The notes beneath the pieces are model-generated. The model did no database searches, had not been told where the DNA came from, and saw only the letters and a list, made by a program, of their open reading frames with translations. From the NCBI RefSeq assembly GCF_900217815.1, contig NZ_OBMT01000002.1, positions 124,001 to 188,000 of the forward strand: 64,000 nt of DNA. Direction: 5' to 3'. Shown one piece after another: positions 62,451 through 64,000 of this stretch (the stretch's first letter is position 1; every line of letters begins with the position of its first letter). The stretch comes from Rhodobacter maris (GTDB taxonomy: Bacteria; Pseudomonadota; Alphaproteobacteria; Rhodobacterales; Rhodobacteraceae). A program made the translations under genes and the position numbers.

Positions 62451-62515
62451 GCCCGCCTCCGAAGTTGCGGCTCCGGTTTGGGCCGAAATCGGCGCGGGAG
62501 CAAGAGGGTGCCGCC

Positions 62516-63613
62516 TCAGCCCGGTCCGGCGTCCCCATGCGGTGCCGAGACGCGCAGGCAATTGACTCGCGGACCGTCGGTGCAGGGCACAAAGGTGAAA
62601 ACGGCCGCCTGCGCGGCGCCGCGCCGGCCGAACATCGCCCGTTTCCGGCCGCCTGCATTGCAAAGTCGCGCCCAGAGCGCCGCGCCTTCGCGCGTCGTCA
62701 GGAGCGGGCGGCAGGGCTCCTGCGCCAGCCCGCCGAGTTCCGGAGCCCGCCCGGCAACCTGCCCCATCGCCAGCCACCCTGCCGTGGTGCGCTTGAGCAG
62801 CAGCGTCTCGCAAGGGCTGCCCTCGGCGCGAATGATCTCGTGGCGTATGCAGAGCAGATGCACATAGCTGACGCGCTCCATCGGCTGCAGCCGCACCGTT
62901 GCGCCGTTGAGCAACGCCGCCGCGGGCACCAGCACCTCGCCCGCATCGGGGTCGTGCAGCAACACCCGGTGCTGGCGGCTCAACAAGAGCGGCCGCTCAT
63001 TGCCGAGCACCCCCGCCTCGATCCGGACCGGCATCGCCCGCCCCTGCCCCGCCATCTCGAACCGCCCGATCCAGTGCAAAGGCTGCGGGCCGTGGTCTTG
63101 CGTCAGAATGCTGTCGCCCGGGATCAGGCTGGCGACGGCGCGCGGGCCGGAGGGAGTTGCAACCAAAGTGTTTTGCTCGAAACACGGCATCTGATAGGTC
63201 GTGGCGGAGAGATCGGAGGTATAGAACCCGGGCGGATTTCCCCCGGAGAAATTGTCCCAGTACCAGCCCTCAAGATCAAACTCCGGGGTCCAGACGAGCT
63301 GGATCAGCTCGCCTTTGCTGTCGAGCCCTTCGAAAACCACCGCATAGCCGGTATCTCCCCCGTAATCGATATAGTCCGAGCGGATCACCGTCGCGTTCTG
63401 GATCGTGTCGCCGCCGTTTCCCCCGAAGCTGATCGTGTAAACATCGCCAGGGGAGAAGACATAGGGCGAGGCATCTCCCGCCTGCGACTGGATCACCAGA
63501 TCCTTGGACGAATTGGGCGGATAGTCGAAGGTCGACGTGCCGGAGCCTGAGCCCACATTGCTGCCGGTCGCGGCGGCGAACTGGTTGTCGAGGGCATAAA
63601 TGGTCAGGGTCAT
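62516..63613 (-). CDS. Secreted-type Hint-domain protein (Hint_2 type)
   Basis: The 365-residue protein has an N-terminal domain rich in Gly/Ser/Thr/Asp (GSNVGSGSGTSTFDYPP; later SFGGNGGDTIQNATVI), typical of extracellular proteins. A Hint domain follows from Cys at about residue 144 (MPCFEQNTLVATPSGPRAVA). It continues with LIPGDSILTQDHGPQPLHWI, LLSRQHRVLLHD and RHEIIRAEGSPCETLLL. There is no classical signal peptide, so type I export is possible. It is a distant paralogue of the protein at 55929. Confidence 0.85.
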   Translation of the reverse strand: MTLTIYALDNQFAAATGSNVGSGSGTSTFDYPPNSSKDLVIQSQAGDASPYVFSPGDVYTISFGGNGGDTIQNATVIRSDYIDYGGDTGYAVVFEGLDSKGELIQLVWTPEFDLEGWYWDNFSGGNPPGFYTSDLSATTYQMPCFEQNTLVATPSGPRAVASLIPGDSILTQDHGPQPLHWIGRFEMAGQGRAMPVRIEAGVLGNERPLLLSRQHRVLLHDPDAGEVLVPAAALLNGATVRLQPMERVSYVHLLCIRHEIIRAEGSPCETLLLKRTTAGWLAMGQVAGRAPELGGLAQEPCRPLLTTREGAALWARLCNAGGRKRAMFGRRGAAQAAVFTFVPCTDGPRVNCLRVSAPHGDAGPG

Positions 63614-63706
63614 GGGGCGAACCGGCACTCGTTACTTTTCGGCAACCTAAGCCGGAGGCGTAAAAATATTCTTTCCCGCTAACCCCTTGCGACCACACGT
63701 CCCGGG

Positions 63707-64000
63707 TCAGCCCACCAGCTTCTGCACCATCCTCGCGATCCGCGCGCTGAGCTTTGTATAGGGCGGCATCAGCGGGTCGAGCACGGCAAAGCGGTTTTCC
63801 AGGATCGGCTTTTCGTGGCTGAAGGCGGCAAAGCCCCAGCGCCCATGCGCCGCGCCGAGCCCCGAATTTCCGATCCCCCCGAACGGCAGGTTGAGATGCA
63901 GGAAATGCGCCAGCGTGACATTGACGCCGAGCGCCCCCGAAGTGGTGCTGGCGGTGACGCGCGCGATCAGTGCGCGGTCTCGGGCAAAGAGGTAAAGCGC
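63707..64000 (-). CDS. Aldehyde dehydrogenase family, C-terminal part (cut by window edge)
   Basis: The last 97 residues of an aldehyde dehydrogenase are visible on the minus strand: ALYLFARDRALIARVTAS, then NVTLAHFLHLNLPFGGIGNS and GLGAAHGRWGFAAFSHEKPI. The LPFGGxGxSG motif and the FSHEK(P) ending fit the coniferyl aldehyde dehydrogenase group. The catalytic cysteine lies outside the window. The hydrophobic C-terminal tail may contact the membrane. Confidence 0.85.
   Translation of the reverse strand, partial: ALYLFARDRALIARVTASTTSGALGVNVTLAHFLHLNLPFGGIGNSGLGAAHGRWGFAAFSHEKPILENRFAVLDPLMPPYTKLSARIARMVQKLVG

Overview
The window is high-GC DNA from an alphaproteobacterium of the Rhodobacteraceae. 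Its closest visible resemblance is to Rhodobacter-type genomes. The evidence is a CobZ-type fused flavin/Fe-S/membrane precorrin-3A oxidase, a bluF-bluE-cobD-cobC-bluB cluster in the order known from Rhodobacter capsulatus, a NepR/EcfG/PhyR stress module, Hint-domain proteins and a recurring intergenic repeat. No tRNA, rRNA, CRISPR array, insertion sequence or prophage was recognised.

Positions 1-1545 hold the end of a purine (uric acid) degradation locus: a partial ureidoglycolate lyase and the membrane urate oxidase PuuD with its cytochrome c tail.

Positions 1552-25751 form a 24-kb cobalamin island for the aerobic (late cobalt insertion) pathway. A minus-strand operon starts at a cobalamin riboswitch (about 16830-17015): DUF1636-cobW-cobN-cobH-cobI-cobJ, then, past the oppositely oriented cobK, cobL-cobE-cobM-cobA-cobF-cobZ-cobB. 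Most junctions are 1-4 bp overlaps. cobO and cobQ run on the plus strand. The nucleotide-loop genes follow as a divergent pair: bluF-bluE-cobD-cobC-bluB on minus and cobP-cobT-cobS on plus. Together they cover uroporphyrinogen III to adenosylcobalamin, except for the cobaltochelatase ATPase subunits (CobS/CobT in the Pseudomonas sense), the corrin reductase and cobalt transport, none of which is in the window.

Positions 25916-34094 are signalling and stress: a chemoreceptor, two HisKA_2-type histidine kinases, and nepR-ecfG-kinase divergent from phyR. The nepR/phyR gap contains a symmetric two-way EcfG promoter. Two further EcfG-type promoters precede a DUF1328 membrane peptide gene and a gene for an unknown exported protein. 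Positions 34402-44511 carry an FMN reductase, an MFS exporter, an RND adaptor and pump, a membrane diguanylate cyclase, a siderophore-interacting-type flavin reductase and a sugar-phosphate transferase. Positions 44638-48654 pair a large chemoreceptor with a periplasmic binding protein that has no transporter next to it.

Positions 48809-64000 are mixed: an orphan TrpB-like protein, small unknowns (DUF1127, a lipoprotein), pyrC-pyrE, dnaB, an SDR lacking the usual catalytic Tyr/Lys, two Hint-domain proteins, an Ala-rich unknown gene, an IscA/ErpA-type protein, dgt, the rpsF-rpsR-rplI operon, a DMT permease and a partial aldehyde dehydrogenase.
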